Source: Arthrobacter sp. UNC362MFTsu5.1
GTDB taxonomy: Bacteria; Actinomycetota; Actinomycetes; Actinomycetales; Micrococcaceae
Reading direction: 5' to 3'
DNA: 64,000 bases
Assembly: GCF_000685965.1 (NCBI RefSeq)
Contig: NZ_JMLE01000003.1
Coordinates: forward strand, 62,001-126,000
The position numbers and the translations under genes were made by a program. The notes under the pieces were generated by a model. That model searched no databases and was not told where the DNA came from. It worked only from the letters and a program-made list of their open reading frames with translations. Every line of letters begins with the position of its first letter. Positions within the stretch are counted from its first letter, which is position 1. Of this stretch, positions 52,901 to 60,950 are shown piece after piece.

Positions 52901-53696
52901 CCTGGCATGCCGGGGCCCGGACGGCGGCATGCTGGTGATCGGGAACCCGACCGACGACTGGAACAAGCAACAGGAGATGAACAGCTACATGGACGTCCCG
53001 GCCAACCACCCCGGTGCGCTCGCCGACGTCGGGGGTGTCCACGACCGCCATGAGGTGACCATCCACGCAGGCGACGGAGCGGTCCAGGTGGAGCTGACCA
53101 ACGTGCAGCAGGACAGCCCGCTGCACGGGCTCCGCAAACGGCTTCTCCTCGATGACGTGAGCCCCGCACTGCTGGTGGCCTACGAGCTCCCCGCGGCAGC
53201 GCCCGGGATCACCGTTGAGACCTGCCTGTCGCCGGACTACTACCGGCTGCTCCGCCACGGCACGGCAGAGCTGCAGCGTTGCGGAGGACGCAGCTGGCGG
53301 GGCGCCCGCAACCGCGGCGCGGAGGTGTGGGTCGCCCTCGCCAGCGACGAGGACACCGCCTGGCGGGACCCCTCCGGGCCGGAACCCGGACACGGCGTGC
53401 TCGTCCGCGTGCGCGCCGAGGCGCGGTCCTTCCACCTGCTCATCGGCGTGGGAGAGGTCGACGACGACACGGCGCAGCGGGCGATTGAGGCGGGGCGGGA
53501 ACGGCTCCACGGCCTGGCTGCCCACACTTCGGCCGCGCACAACGCGGGCGCCCACAGCCTGGTTGCCCACGACCCGGTTGCCCACGATCCGGTTGCCCAC
53601 GACCCGGCCGCCCGCGGGCTGACAACCCACGGCTTGGCTTCCCGCAACCTGGCCCGCAACCTGGCTGCCCACAAAACAGCGGGAGGCCCGCGATGA
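49953..53696 (+). CDS. Glycogen synthase-like GT5 fused to GH57 glucanotransferase/amylase-like domain
   Basis: A 1247-residue fusion. Residues about 30-500 are a GT5 starch/glycogen synthase with KVGGLADVSIALPKRL (Lys49), FTIHNIAYQG, PRYMQEI and the C-terminal FEPCGLTPLIALRYG. Residues about 540-870 are GH57-like: HHANQF near 546, LVGGTYSEN, WIPERVWD with the probable nucleophile Glu667, and YADDMEK with Asp783/784. A beta-rich region resembling the C-terminal part of GH57 amylases follows. The last about 60 residues carry repeats of AHDPV. The ATG at 49953 follows AGGGGG. First of six coupled genes; it may build and trim an alpha-glucan. Confidence 0.87.
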   Translation: MEGQSPSADRPWQVRRAPLNPAPTVSAGIPAQRPQRILFASAEAYPFVKVGGLADVSIALPKRLAELGFDVRLVIPAYRGIGGTPVLTFDVPLGPVAERVVVRRLPPLRGVEVFTIGLPGWFDREVPYSYQDDDVMPFVLFSKAIATLAAQDAWRPDIIHCNDWHCGLVAQEARQGPHRPALDRTGIIFTIHNIAYQGPVGAATDQLIGLPPAGSLLERGVTFADQVNTVSPRYMQEILTPAQGAGMDQLLRTRGDTARGILNGVDYEEFSPERDPWIDTRYNGSFVLGKRANKEVLQRISNLEDAPDRPLFGMVARLVSQKGVGLLSSALDQFVDRGAQVVVMGEGAPRYQRELHAAARRLSGHVAFHPTSQESLARQVYAGSDLFLAPSVFEPCGLTPLIALRYGTIPVVRRTGGLADTVKDYTEDPATGLGFAFVQRRVASMLSAVDNAIAVYRRKPEWRRLQTRAMGADFSWQAPANEYVALYDEAVRSRRGAAVVVPGSATVVGNEGVPNEGVPNAVPGAASTRIPLPRQRPRPAPLPLAIVHHANQFLVTDGYQDREGLTSLVNGYAALLRLHEKYRTPVTLHLSGTMVEAAAWHHPWFLAEVRRLRDVGLLSLVGGTYSENILTAFDPEYNRRQLKELFWLYRQHLKCAPEDLEICWIPERVWDTSRLAGLLTDPTLPNGGYRYVLLDDRLLYPTDGSHGSSDRADFDGADQDSPPPADALRPYCIDGGSGLQVVPMSTRLRYWLPPDDRSHWRSLSRTAELPTAPGDDTILVYADDMEKSAGVGPWHPSALGRYEEFLRWLATQPNLIPVDLPSWLRQRRRTPGVRVVERGTFVELAQDWHAGEDYSGWDQDTAWAPYQQHLARARRAVAGAESAGAEPRLTALAWKHLLASGYETAWHDTDQPEREPAAWAKALASHGRAAGVLAAAARWFGNPARALGAELVDLDEDGAEELVLRSEHLFAVLSPECGGRLVYLACRGPDGGMLVIGNPTDDWNKQQEMNSYMDVPANHPGALADVGGVHDRHEVTIHAGDGAVQVELTNVQQDSPLHGLRKRLLLDDVSPALLVAYELPAAAPGITVETCLSPDYYRLLRHGTAELQRCGGRSWRGARNRGAEVWVALASDEDTAWRDPSGPEPGHGVLVRVRAEARSFHLLIGVGEVDDDTAQRAIEAGRERLHGLAAHTSAAHNAGAHSLVAHDPVAHDPVAHDPAARGLTTHGLASRNLARNLAAHKTAGGPR
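53563..53610 (+). repeat. Short tandem repeat at the end of the GT5-GH57 gene
   Basis: GTTGCCCACGACCCG is repeated in tandem with small changes, encoding VAHDP units, inside a longer His/Ala-rich stretch. Such a repeat can vary in copy number without shifting the frame (15-bp unit). Confidence 0.7.
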
Positions 53697-54718
53697 TCAC
53701 CCGTGCGGCCGCCGTCGCGGCCACGGCCTCCGATGCCCGCCGGGCCGAGCGGCTCGCCGTAGCCGAGTCTTTGCTTGTGTCGCCGCCACCACTGGATGCA
53801 CTGGCCCCGGGCCGGGTCCAGGTGCTCACACGGTCGGTGGTTCACGCGTCCCGGAGCCGGCCGGTGGTCCGATGGACAGTCACCGTCGACTCCGGGACCG
53901 GCCCCTCGGCTCCGCTGGCCGTGATCGGAAAGAGCTACCGTGCGGGCGGCGGGGAGGAGGCCTGGCGGTTGCTGAGCAGCCTGCACCAGGCGGGCCTCGA
54001 CGCCACCGAGCTCGGGGTTCCCGCACCGTACGGCTTCGACCCCGCCCGTCAGCTCCTCGCCCAGGAGGAAGCACCCGCCACCACCCTGCACTCGTTCCTG
54101 GACGGCGACCCGGGGCCCGCCGCGCCCCAGGCCGGGCGGGCCGGGCACTGGCTCGCACGCCTGCACGGCATCCGGGGCGTGCAGGTGCCAGATCTGGCGG
54201 AGGACTTCGAGCGGCTCAAGCTCGCGGAATACGGTACGGCGCTCGCCGGGCTCCTGCCGCAGCAGGCCGCCCGCCTGGACGAGCTCACGGCCGGGACCCT
54301 GGAGGGCCTGGCCGGCGCCGGCGGCACACGGGTGGTGACCCACGGGGACTTCCAGCCCAAGAACATCCACCTGGACCCGGACCGCTTCGTGGTCATCGAC
54401 TTCGACCGGGCGGCGTGGGCCCCCGCCGCGCGGGACCTCGGACACTTCATCGGGCAGACCCTGACCATGGGTGCCGCCCGGCACGGGGACCTGGCAGCCG
54501 CCCTGCCCTGGGTGGGGGCGTTCCTGGACGCCTACTCGGACAGCAGTGGCGACGCCGGGGCCGTCCGTTCCGCACCCGCCTACGTGGCCCGCACCTTTGC
54601 CGAGGTGCTGTTCTACCGCCTGGTGGTCCGGCCGGTGGCGGACACCTCGTTCTTGCCGGACTGGCTCGACGCCTGGGAAGCGGCTGTGGAAGCCGCCGCA
54701 GCGGGAGGCTACCGGTGA
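53693..54718 (+). CDS. APH-fold kinase with intact catalytic loop
   Basis: A 341-residue phosphotransferase of the APH/choline kinase fold. The catalytic loop VTHGDFQPKNIHL (His217, Asp219, Asn224) and metal site VVIDFDRAAW are intact. The N-lobe has LAVIGKSYRAGGGEEAW as ATP-binding lysine region. It overlaps the GT5-GH57 gene by ATGA and the ABC exporter gene by GTGA. It is the only one of four APH-like proteins in the operon with all catalytic residues. The acceptor may be a sugar or glucan, by context only. Confidence 0.85.
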   Translation: MITRAAAVAATASDARRAERLAVAESLLVSPPPLDALAPGRVQVLTRSVVHASRSRPVVRWTVTVDSGTGPSAPLAVIGKSYRAGGGEEAWRLLSSLHQAGLDATELGVPAPYGFDPARQLLAQEEAPATTLHSFLDGDPGPAAPQAGRAGHWLARLHGIRGVQVPDLAEDFERLKLAEYGTALAGLLPQQAARLDELTAGTLEGLAGAGGTRVVTHGDFQPKNIHLDPDRFVVIDFDRAAWAPAARDLGHFIGQTLTMGAARHGDLAAALPWVGAFLDAYSDSSGDAGAVRSAPAYVARTFAEVLFYRLVVRPVADTSFLPDWLDAWEAAVEAAAAGGYR

Positions 54719-56727
54719 GGGTGTCCGGCACCGGGGCCACCCATCCCGACCGCGCGGAGCGCCCCGACAAGGCGGAGCGCCCCGACCGCGCGGAGCGCCC
54801 CGACAGGGCAGAGCGCCGGCGGCGCCAGCGCGGCGGGTCCGTGCCGGTGATGCGCGCCGGCGTCATCCTCCGGACTTTCGGTCCTTTCCTGCGGCCCCAA
54901 TGGCCGGGTTGCGTACTGGCAGGGTTGCTGGCCGCAGCCAGTGCCGGCGTCGCCCTGCTCAAGCCGTGGCCGCTGAAGTACCTCTTCGACGAAGTGCTGC
55001 TGCCGGCCGGCGCCCCGGGCGGACAGGACGTGCAGCGCGTCCTCGTCCTCATCGTCGGGGCGCTCGTCGTCATCACCCTCCTGGACTCACTGATCAGCGC
55101 CGCACGGAGCTACACACTCACCGTCGTCGGCGAACGCGTCTCCGCGGCTATCCGCACCAGGCTGTACGACCATCTGCAACGGCTGCCCCTGAGCTACCAC
55201 GAGCGGACCCCCACCGGTGAGCTCACCACACGCCTCACCGGGGACGTTGACAAGGTGCGCGCGCTGCTCACCGTCACGTTCGTGGACGCCGCCACCAACG
55301 TGCTCACACTGGCCGGCATGGCCGGCGTGCTGCTCATCCTGGACTGGCAACTCAGCCTGGCGCTGCTGCTGGTGCTGCCCATGCTCCTGCTCACCGTCTC
55401 CAGCTTCCGCGCCCGCATCCGGGCCGTGGAGGAGAACTCGCGGGAGATCGAAGGGGACCTGGCGGCGATGGCGCAGGAATCGCTGGTGGCGGTCAAGCTG
55501 GTGAAGGCAACCGGCCGGGAGGAACACGAGTCCCGCCGCTTCCGGAGCCGTTCCGATGCCTCCGTTGCGGCTGTGCTCCGCTCCGCGCGCACCAGCGCCG
55601 CCTTCGGTGCCGCGGTGGACGCGGTGGTGGCCGTTGCCACCACGGCCCTGGTCTGGCTGGGGGCCCAGCGCGTGCTCTCGGGCGCCCTCACACCGGGCGA
55701 CCTGGTGATCTTCACGGCCTACCTGCGTGACTTCTTCGGCCCCACACGGGCGCTCTCCAAGCTGCCGGCCCAGCTGACCCGGGCCGGCGTCCGCGCCGCC
55801 CGCATTGCAGACACCCTCGGCCGCCGCCCGGAGGTGCAGGACAAGCCCGGTGCCCGCACAGCCGGCCCGCCACGGCGGCGACTGAGCCTTGACGCCGTCG
55901 GATTCTCCTACAGCACCGACCGCCCCGTCCTGCGCGACGTCGACCTGAACGTACCGGTGGGCAGCACCCTCGCGATCGTGGGGCCCACCGGGGCGGGGAA
56001 GTCGACGATTGCCGCGTTGCTGTGCCGGCTGCAGGACCCCACAAGCGGCAGGGTCCTGCTGGACGACGAGGACCTGCGCGACCTGACCGGCGAGAGCCTC
56101 CACACCCAGATCGGACTGGTCACGCAGGAGGCCCTGCTGTTCCGTGCCTCCGTGCGGGAGAACATCGCGTACGCGCGTCCGGACGCCTCCGCGGAGGAGG
56201 TGGAGCACGCCGCCCGCACGGCCCAGGCGCACGACTTCGTGCGGGCACTGCCCCACGGCTACAACACCGTGCTGGCCGAGCGCGGGGCGACCCTGTCCGG
56301 CGGGCAGCGGCAGCGGCTGGCACTGGCTCGCGCCGTCCTGCAGGGCTGCCCGGTCCTGGTGCTTGACGAGCCGACCACAGGCCTGGACGCCCATTCCGAA
56401 CACGCCGTGCTCCGCGCACTCCGGCACGTCAGCTCCGGCCGGACCACCGTGATCATCACGCACCGGATGGCGGCGGCCATGGCGGCGGACGAGATTGTGG
56501 TCATCGAGGACGGACGCGTGGTGGAACGCGGTACCCACAGCCGGCTCATCGCCGCGGGCGGCCTCTACGCGGAGATGTGCCTCCTCCAGGGGATCACACG
56601 CCAGGGGAGCACCGGCACCGGGCCCGCGCTGCACGGCGACGCCGCCGACTACGGGCGCCACGCGGCGTCGTCATTCGACGTCGACGCCAACTATCCCGCC
56701 ACCGATTTGAAGGGAGCCCACCCATGA
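54715..56727 (+). CDS. ABC exporter (half-transporter, membrane and ATPase domains)
   Basis: A 670-residue exporter. An unusual N-terminal tail repeats RAERPD several times before the first helix. Six membrane helices span about 45-330, followed by a complete ATPase: Walker A VGPTGAGKST, signature TLSGGQRQRLALARA, Walker B VLVLDEPTTGLD and switch His in IITHRMAA. Export of a product made by the other enzymes of the operon is the simplest idea. The GTG at 54715 overlaps the previous stop and follows GGGAGG. The C-terminus has a poorly ordered extension ending before the next ATGA. Confidence 0.88.
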   Translation: MRVSGTGATHPDRAERPDKAERPDRAERPDRAERRRRQRGGSVPVMRAGVILRTFGPFLRPQWPGCVLAGLLAAASAGVALLKPWPLKYLFDEVLLPAGAPGGQDVQRVLVLIVGALVVITLLDSLISAARSYTLTVVGERVSAAIRTRLYDHLQRLPLSYHERTPTGELTTRLTGDVDKVRALLTVTFVDAATNVLTLAGMAGVLLILDWQLSLALLLVLPMLLLTVSSFRARIRAVEENSREIEGDLAAMAQESLVAVKLVKATGREEHESRRFRSRSDASVAAVLRSARTSAAFGAAVDAVVAVATTALVWLGAQRVLSGALTPGDLVIFTAYLRDFFGPTRALSKLPAQLTRAGVRAARIADTLGRRPEVQDKPGARTAGPPRRRLSLDAVGFSYSTDRPVLRDVDLNVPVGSTLAIVGPTGAGKSTIAALLCRLQDPTSGRVLLDDEDLRDLTGESLHTQIGLVTQEALLFRASVRENIAYARPDASAEEVEHAARTAQAHDFVRALPHGYNTVLAERGATLSGGQRQRLALARAVLQGCPVLVLDEPTTGLDAHSEHAVLRALRHVSSGRTTVIITHRMAAAMAADEIVVIEDGRVVERGTHSRLIAAGGLYAEMCLLQGITRQGSTGTGPALHGDAADYGRHAASSFDVDANYPATDLKGAHP

Positions 56728-57962
56728 CCGAGCCCAGTGTCCGGGCGGCAGCGAGCGACCTCGCGTTCCTCACCACCGGATCCACCGACGGCGTCCTGCC
56801 CGCCATGGACGGCGGCATATCCGACGGAGGTATTTCCGACGGCGGGGACCCGGCCGCCGTCCAGGCGGACCGGCTGCTGGTGCTGCGCAGTTCGGTGCCC
56901 CGCCAGGGCGGCCGGCTGCCCGTGACTGCGGTCGACGAGTCGGCGCTGTTCCCGGCCCTGGAGGACGCCTACGGCCTCGGCCGCTGGCGCGCGTGGCGCC
57001 GTACCGACCACGGCAGTTCGAACCTGAGCTGGTTCGTCCGCACGGACGCCGGCGATGTGGTGCTCCGCCGCTCGCACAACCTGAAGACCGTGGCGGGGGC
57101 GGAGTTCGAATGCGCCCTCATCGACCACCTCCGCGGACACGGCTACCCGGCCCCGCCCGTGGAGCGGACACGCGACGGCTCCATCTCGGTACAGGTGGAG
57201 GGCATCCTGCACATGGTCACGCGGCTGATGCCCGGCCGCGCCTACGATCCCGGCGACGCCGCCCAGCTGGTGGAGGTGGCGCGGGGACTCGGGCGCTATC
57301 ACGCGATCGTGTCGGAGTTGTCGATGCCGGGATACAGGGAACGCTCCTCCGGCCTGGCCACTCTCGGACAGGTGGGGCAGGAGAAGCTGTACGCCGCTGT
57401 CGAGGTCATGGCGTCGCTGCTGGACGCCGATGCCGGTGCCGCACTGCGCGAGGACGCCCGGTACCTGGCTGACCGGATGGAGCAGCTGAACGTGGGGCTC
57501 GGGGGGCGCCAGAGGGACCTGACCTCCATGGTGATCCACGGTTCGTACGGCCAGTCGGCCGTTCTCATGGACGAGGGCCGGCTCAGCGCAGTGCTGGACT
57601 TCGACCGGTCCGCACAGGAGCTGCTGGGCCTGGACCTGGCGTATGCCTTGAGGTCGTTCTGCTTCAACGGCCCGATCCGCCGCGCCGGGTTCGGCCTGGA
57701 CCCGGACCGCTGCCGGACCTTCCTCCACCACTACCGCAGCCATGCCCCGCTCGCGGAGTCGGACCTGGCGGCCATGCCCGACATTTTCCAGGCCCAGCGG
57801 CTGATGGTGGTGGTCAAGAAGTGCGAGAACCTGCTGACCAAGCAGGCGCTGATTCCCCGGCAAACCCAGGACGCCGCCAAATTCGCGCGGATCATGGACC
57901 GCGAGGCCTCCTGCATCCGTCTGCTCATGGACAACCCTTTCACCATTACGGAGGACGCATGA
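56724..57962 (+). CDS. APH-fold pseudokinase 1
   Basis: A 412-residue protein with the APH fold: N-lobe GSSNLSWFVRTDAGDVVLRR, hinge MVTRLMPGRAYD, and C-lobe VIHGSYGQSAVLM and VLDFDRSAQELLGLDLAYAL. The catalytic Asp of HGD is Ser274 and the metal-binding Asn is Ala279, while the DFD Asp remains. The first about 80 residues are an extra region with a GGISDGGISDGG repeat. Catalysis as a normal APH is unlikely. ATGA overlaps join it to both neighbours. Confidence 0.8.
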   Translation: MTEPSVRAAASDLAFLTTGSTDGVLPAMDGGISDGGISDGGDPAAVQADRLLVLRSSVPRQGGRLPVTAVDESALFPALEDAYGLGRWRAWRRTDHGSSNLSWFVRTDAGDVVLRRSHNLKTVAGAEFECALIDHLRGHGYPAPPVERTRDGSISVQVEGILHMVTRLMPGRAYDPGDAAQLVEVARGLGRYHAIVSELSMPGYRERSSGLATLGQVGQEKLYAAVEVMASLLDADAGAALREDARYLADRMEQLNVGLGGRQRDLTSMVIHGSYGQSAVLMDEGRLSAVLDFDRSAQELLGLDLAYALRSFCFNGPIRRAGFGLDPDRCRTFLHHYRSHAPLAESDLAAMPDIFQAQRLMVVVKKCENLLTKQALIPRQTQDAAKFARIMDREASCIRLLMDNPFTITEDA

Positions 57963-58993
57963 ACCCCACGCTCAGCCGCACGCAGATCCATGCCCAAAGC
58001 CATCAGGTGAAGGAGCAGCAGGTCCTGCGTGCCGAACAGGTACGAAGCCCGGAATTCCTGGACCGGTATGTCCGCCCGCACCTCGGCTCCGCGGCCGGTG
58101 GCGGGTCATGGGCAACGAACGTGATCCAACTGGACGGCACCGGGGCCGCCACGGTGCAGATAGAACTCGACGACGGCGGTCCCGTGTTCGCCAAGCTCTT
58201 CCCCTTCGAGGACGGTCCCGCCGTGCACGCGAAGCTGCAGGCCCTGCGTAATGCCGGGCTGGGGCACGGCTCGGCGTACCAGGCCGTCGAGCCGCTGGCC
58301 TGGTACGGAGACGAGAAGATCCTGCTGTGCAGGGGAGCGCCGGGTGAGCCGATGTCCACGCTGTTCGGCGCGGACAGCGCCGAGCTGGCAGCGGCCGCCG
58401 CCCGTGCGGCGTCGTGGTTGGCCCGCCTGCACGGCCTGGACCTGCGGATCGGGACTGCGCATTCCCTCCTCGTGACAGGGGAGCTGACGAGCCTGGCCAA
58501 GCGCCTGGCCAAAGTGGCCGTGGCCAGCCCCGGTTATGTCGACGCGGCCCTGGGCATGCTCGAACGCCTGGACGGCCTGGCCCGGGACACCGTGGACGGC
58601 ATCCAGTCCCAGAGCCACGGACAGTTCCGGCCGATCCACGTTTTCCTGACCGACGACGTCGTCACCGTCATCGACCTGGACCGCAGCGCACCGGCCGACC
58701 CCGCGCGCGACGTGGCGGAGTTCCTGCACAGGATGCGCCAGGGCGTGTACTCGGCCACCGGTGACATCAGCCGGGCCGACGAGCCATGCGCTGCGTTCCT
58801 CGCCGCCTACCGGGAGGCGACGCACGGCGACCGGCTGGTCAACCTGCGCTTCCACTGGGCTCGCTACATCTTCCACAGCCTCAACCGCGAGATCAAGACC
58901 GGGGATGCGGACTGGCGCGACCGCGACGACACCCAGTACCGCCTCTACGTCAATGAGTTCGAACGGGTGGCAGAGGGACGGGCGGGAGCATGA
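57959..58993 (+). CDS. APH-fold pseudokinase 2
   Basis: A 344-residue APH-like protein. The catalytic loop reads SHGQFRPIHVFL: Asp is Gln222 and Asn is His227, while the following metal site VIDLDRSAPADPARDVAEFL is retained. The N-lobe (VQIELDDGGPVFAKLFPFED) keeps a plausible ATP lysine. Overall organisation follows phosphotransferases, so it may bind nucleotide or sugar without transferring phosphate. Start and stop both overlap neighbouring genes by four bases, which implies fixed stoichiometry with its partners. Confidence 0.8.
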   Translation: MNPTLSRTQIHAQSHQVKEQQVLRAEQVRSPEFLDRYVRPHLGSAAGGGSWATNVIQLDGTGAATVQIELDDGGPVFAKLFPFEDGPAVHAKLQALRNAGLGHGSAYQAVEPLAWYGDEKILLCRGAPGEPMSTLFGADSAELAAAAARAASWLARLHGLDLRIGTAHSLLVTGELTSLAKRLAKVAVASPGYVDAALGMLERLDGLARDTVDGIQSQSHGQFRPIHVFLTDDVVTVIDLDRSAPADPARDVAEFLHRMRQGVYSATGDISRADEPCAAFLAAYREATHGDRLVNLRFHWARYIFHSLNREIKTGDADWRDRDDTQYRLYVNEFERVAEGRAGA

Positions 58994-59985
58994 CGCCGGC
59001 GGAAGGCAGCGTGCTGGACCGTGCCGGACAGGCGCTGCCTGTGGCCGAGCTCGAGGGATTGTGGCCCCTGGGCGGGTGGATCTCGGTCAGCCCCCTTCCG
59101 GGAGGCAAGAACGAGCACCTCCGCGTCGCCGCTGCGGACGGCGTCCACTACCTGCGCCGCTCCTACCGTGCCAAGACGCGGGACGAGCTCACGGGGCAGT
59201 TGCGCCTGATGCGGCTGCTCCGGGACAGGGGGTTCCCGGCCCCGGAGGTGGTGCCCGCCCGCACGGGCGCCGACTACATCGAGCTCTTCGGCCGGTGGTG
59301 GATCGCTACCCGCGGCGTCGAGGGGACGCCCTTCGACGACGGCTCAGCCGAGCACGTGCGGGCGCTGGGCAGGACGCTCGCCCGGTACCACGCCGTCGTC
59401 GCCGACCTTCCTGCGGTGGCTGCCGAGCCGGCTGTGCTCAGCGAGCTGCGGAGCCGGGCCGGTGAACAGGACGTGGAGCCGGCGCTGCGTGCCCGGACTG
59501 TGCACGTTCTCAACCAACTGACAGGCCTGCTGCCGGACCTTCCCCGGGTGGTGGTGCACGGCGGGGCCAGGCGCGGCAGCCTGGTCTTCGCCGGCGACGA
59601 GGTGGTGGGGGTCCTGGACTTCGACAGCGCCCACCCGGACGTGCGGGTCCTCGATCTCGCGGTGGCCGTTCACGACGTCGGCAAGGTGTACACCCGTCTC
59701 GGGGAGGACGACCACAAGGTGGCGCTCGACCTGGGCCGGGTCACCGAACTGCTCGAGGCCTACGGCAGGGAGGCGCGGCCCACGGCGGCGGAGGTGGAGG
59801 CGCTGCCGCTGCTGCTGGAGGCCAAGCGGCTGAAGCGGGGCCTGGGCCGGCGCAGCCGTGTCCTCGGCGGGGAAACCCTGTCCGAGAACGACCACGCCAA
59901 AATCCGTTTGGAAGACCACCGGCTCGCCTGGCTGGACGAGCACCAGGACGCCCTGGCGGCGGCCTGCCGCGCGGTCCTTGCATGA
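58990..59985 (+). CDS. APH-fold pseudokinase 3
   Basis: A 331-residue APH-like protein. The catalytic loop is VVHGGARRGSLVF: Asp is Gly192 and Asn is Ser197; the DFD motif is kept (VLDFDSAHPDVRVLDLAVAV). The N-lobe reads GGKNEHLRVAAADGVHYLRRSYRAK. It is the last gene of the operon and has diverged from the two preceding pseudokinases, so all three probably lost catalysis in different ways or share a non-catalytic role. Confidence 0.8.
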   Translation: MTPAEGSVLDRAGQALPVAELEGLWPLGGWISVSPLPGGKNEHLRVAAADGVHYLRRSYRAKTRDELTGQLRLMRLLRDRGFPAPEVVPARTGADYIELFGRWWIATRGVEGTPFDDGSAEHVRALGRTLARYHAVVADLPAVAAEPAVLSELRSRAGEQDVEPALRARTVHVLNQLTGLLPDLPRVVVHGGARRGSLVFAGDEVVGVLDFDSAHPDVRVLDLAVAVHDVGKVYTRLGEDDHKVALDLGRVTELLEAYGREARPTAAEVEALPLLLEAKRLKRGLGRRSRVLGGETLSENDHAKIRLEDHRLAWLDEHQDALAAACRAVLA

Positions 59986-60006
59986 GGCCGGCGTGAGGCA
60001 GGGACC

Positions 60007-60531
60007 TTACAAGCTGCTGAGGAAGTCCTCCGCGAACCGCTTCACACCGTCCCATTCGGTGTACACGTAATCGCGCGACGTGTCGGTGTCCAGCGTGCCC
60101 TTGTCGCTGGCGATCTTCTTCATCACGTGGCGTTTGATGAACCCGTACTGCGTGTAGAGTAGTGCCCCGCCGAACAGACCCACCTGGGCCGGCCGCCACC
60201 CCGTCTCGGCCTCGAAGTTCTCCACGTAGCTCTCGGCGTTCTCGGTGTCACCGTGGGCGGCGAGGCTGACCGAGAAGAGCGCGGACGGGAGGCGCTTCAG
60301 CACGTCGCTGTTCGCCCGCACGAAGTCCCGGACGTAGTCTTCGTGCTTGCCCAAATGGACCGAGGCCCCGACGATAACGGCGTCGTACCCGTCCGGAATG
60401 GCGTCCCCGGACTGTTTGATGTCCGCCGTTTCCGCGTGGTGGCCGTGTGCCTGAACCACGTCCGAGATGTACTGGGCGATCTTGGCTGTCTGGCCCTCGG
60501 TGGTCCCGTAGGGAATGTAGATCCTGGCCAT
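60007..60531 (-). CDS. Flavodoxin family protein, HemG-like
   Basis: A 174-residue flavodoxin fold protein. The FMN phosphate loop is YGTTEGQTAKIAQYI at about 8-22, followed by DAVIVGASVHLGKHEDYVRDFV and an end region WDGVKRFAEDFLSSL. The insert GALLYTQYGFIKRHVMKKIA resembles menaquinone-linked protoporphyrinogen oxidase HemG, and flavodoxin-domain proteins of this type are common. AAGGAAG precedes the ATG at 60531. It converges with the pseudokinase operon. Confidence 0.82.
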   Translation of the reverse strand: MARIYIPYGTTEGQTAKIAQYISDVVQAHGHHAETADIKQSGDAIPDGYDAVIVGASVHLGKHEDYVRDFVRANSDVLKRLPSALFSVSLAAHGDTENAESYVENFEAETGWRPAQVGLFGGALLYTQYGFIKRHVMKKIASDKGTLDTDTSRDYVYTEWDGVKRFAEDFLSSL

Positions 60532-60666
60532 GGTTGGCTTCCTTGCGCTGTCGGCCCGCGAGTGGGGAGAGCTTCGCCGTGGACGATCCACAGGTTCGGC
60601 CTCATCCCAGTCTGTCAACGCCGGGCGATGCAGCCGTAGGGTCGAACGGCCCGGAACGGGGTCCGG

Positions 60667-60807
60667 CTATTCCGGCTGGTGGCAGAAGCAGTGAATCCGG
60701 TCGCACTGGGTGTCATAGGGGCCGACGAACGTGTAGTCATCAGGAGGATCGGCATCCTGGGAGCGTGATTCGGCCGACTGTTGGACATTTCCGGAACGTG
60801 ATTTCAC
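60667..60807 (-). CDS. Possible 46-residue Cys/His-rich small protein
   Basis: A GTG at 60807 with GGGGGA six bases upstream opens 46 codons beginning MKSRSGNVQQSAESRSQDAD and ending DTQCDRIHCFCHQPE. The C-terminal Cys and His residues could bind metal. The ribosome site and the composition support it, but no family is recognised. It fills part of an otherwise empty 420-bp stretch between the flavodoxin and LysR genes, where I see nothing else. Confidence 0.4.
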   Translation of the reverse strand: MKSRSGNVQQSAESRSQDADPPDDYTFVGPYDTQCDRIHCFCHQPE

Positions 60808-60950
60808 GGATCATCCCCCATTTCCGCTCAATGGTCGTCCCAGATCCGAGCCAAAAATGTTTCCCATAACAGGACGTTGGAGCTAGCCTACGATCCGCAC
60901 GTTTCCGCTGCCGATCCGTGCCGTTTCGCCCGTGTTACAGAGCAGGCGGG

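Noticed and set aside
53563..53610. CRISPR-like short repeats
   Set aside because: The repeats are contiguous 15-bp units in frame within a coding region, without spacers or cas genes.
60447..60869. 140-codon plus-strand frame
   Set aside because: It overlaps the flavodoxin start antisense and continues through non-coding sequence without motifs.
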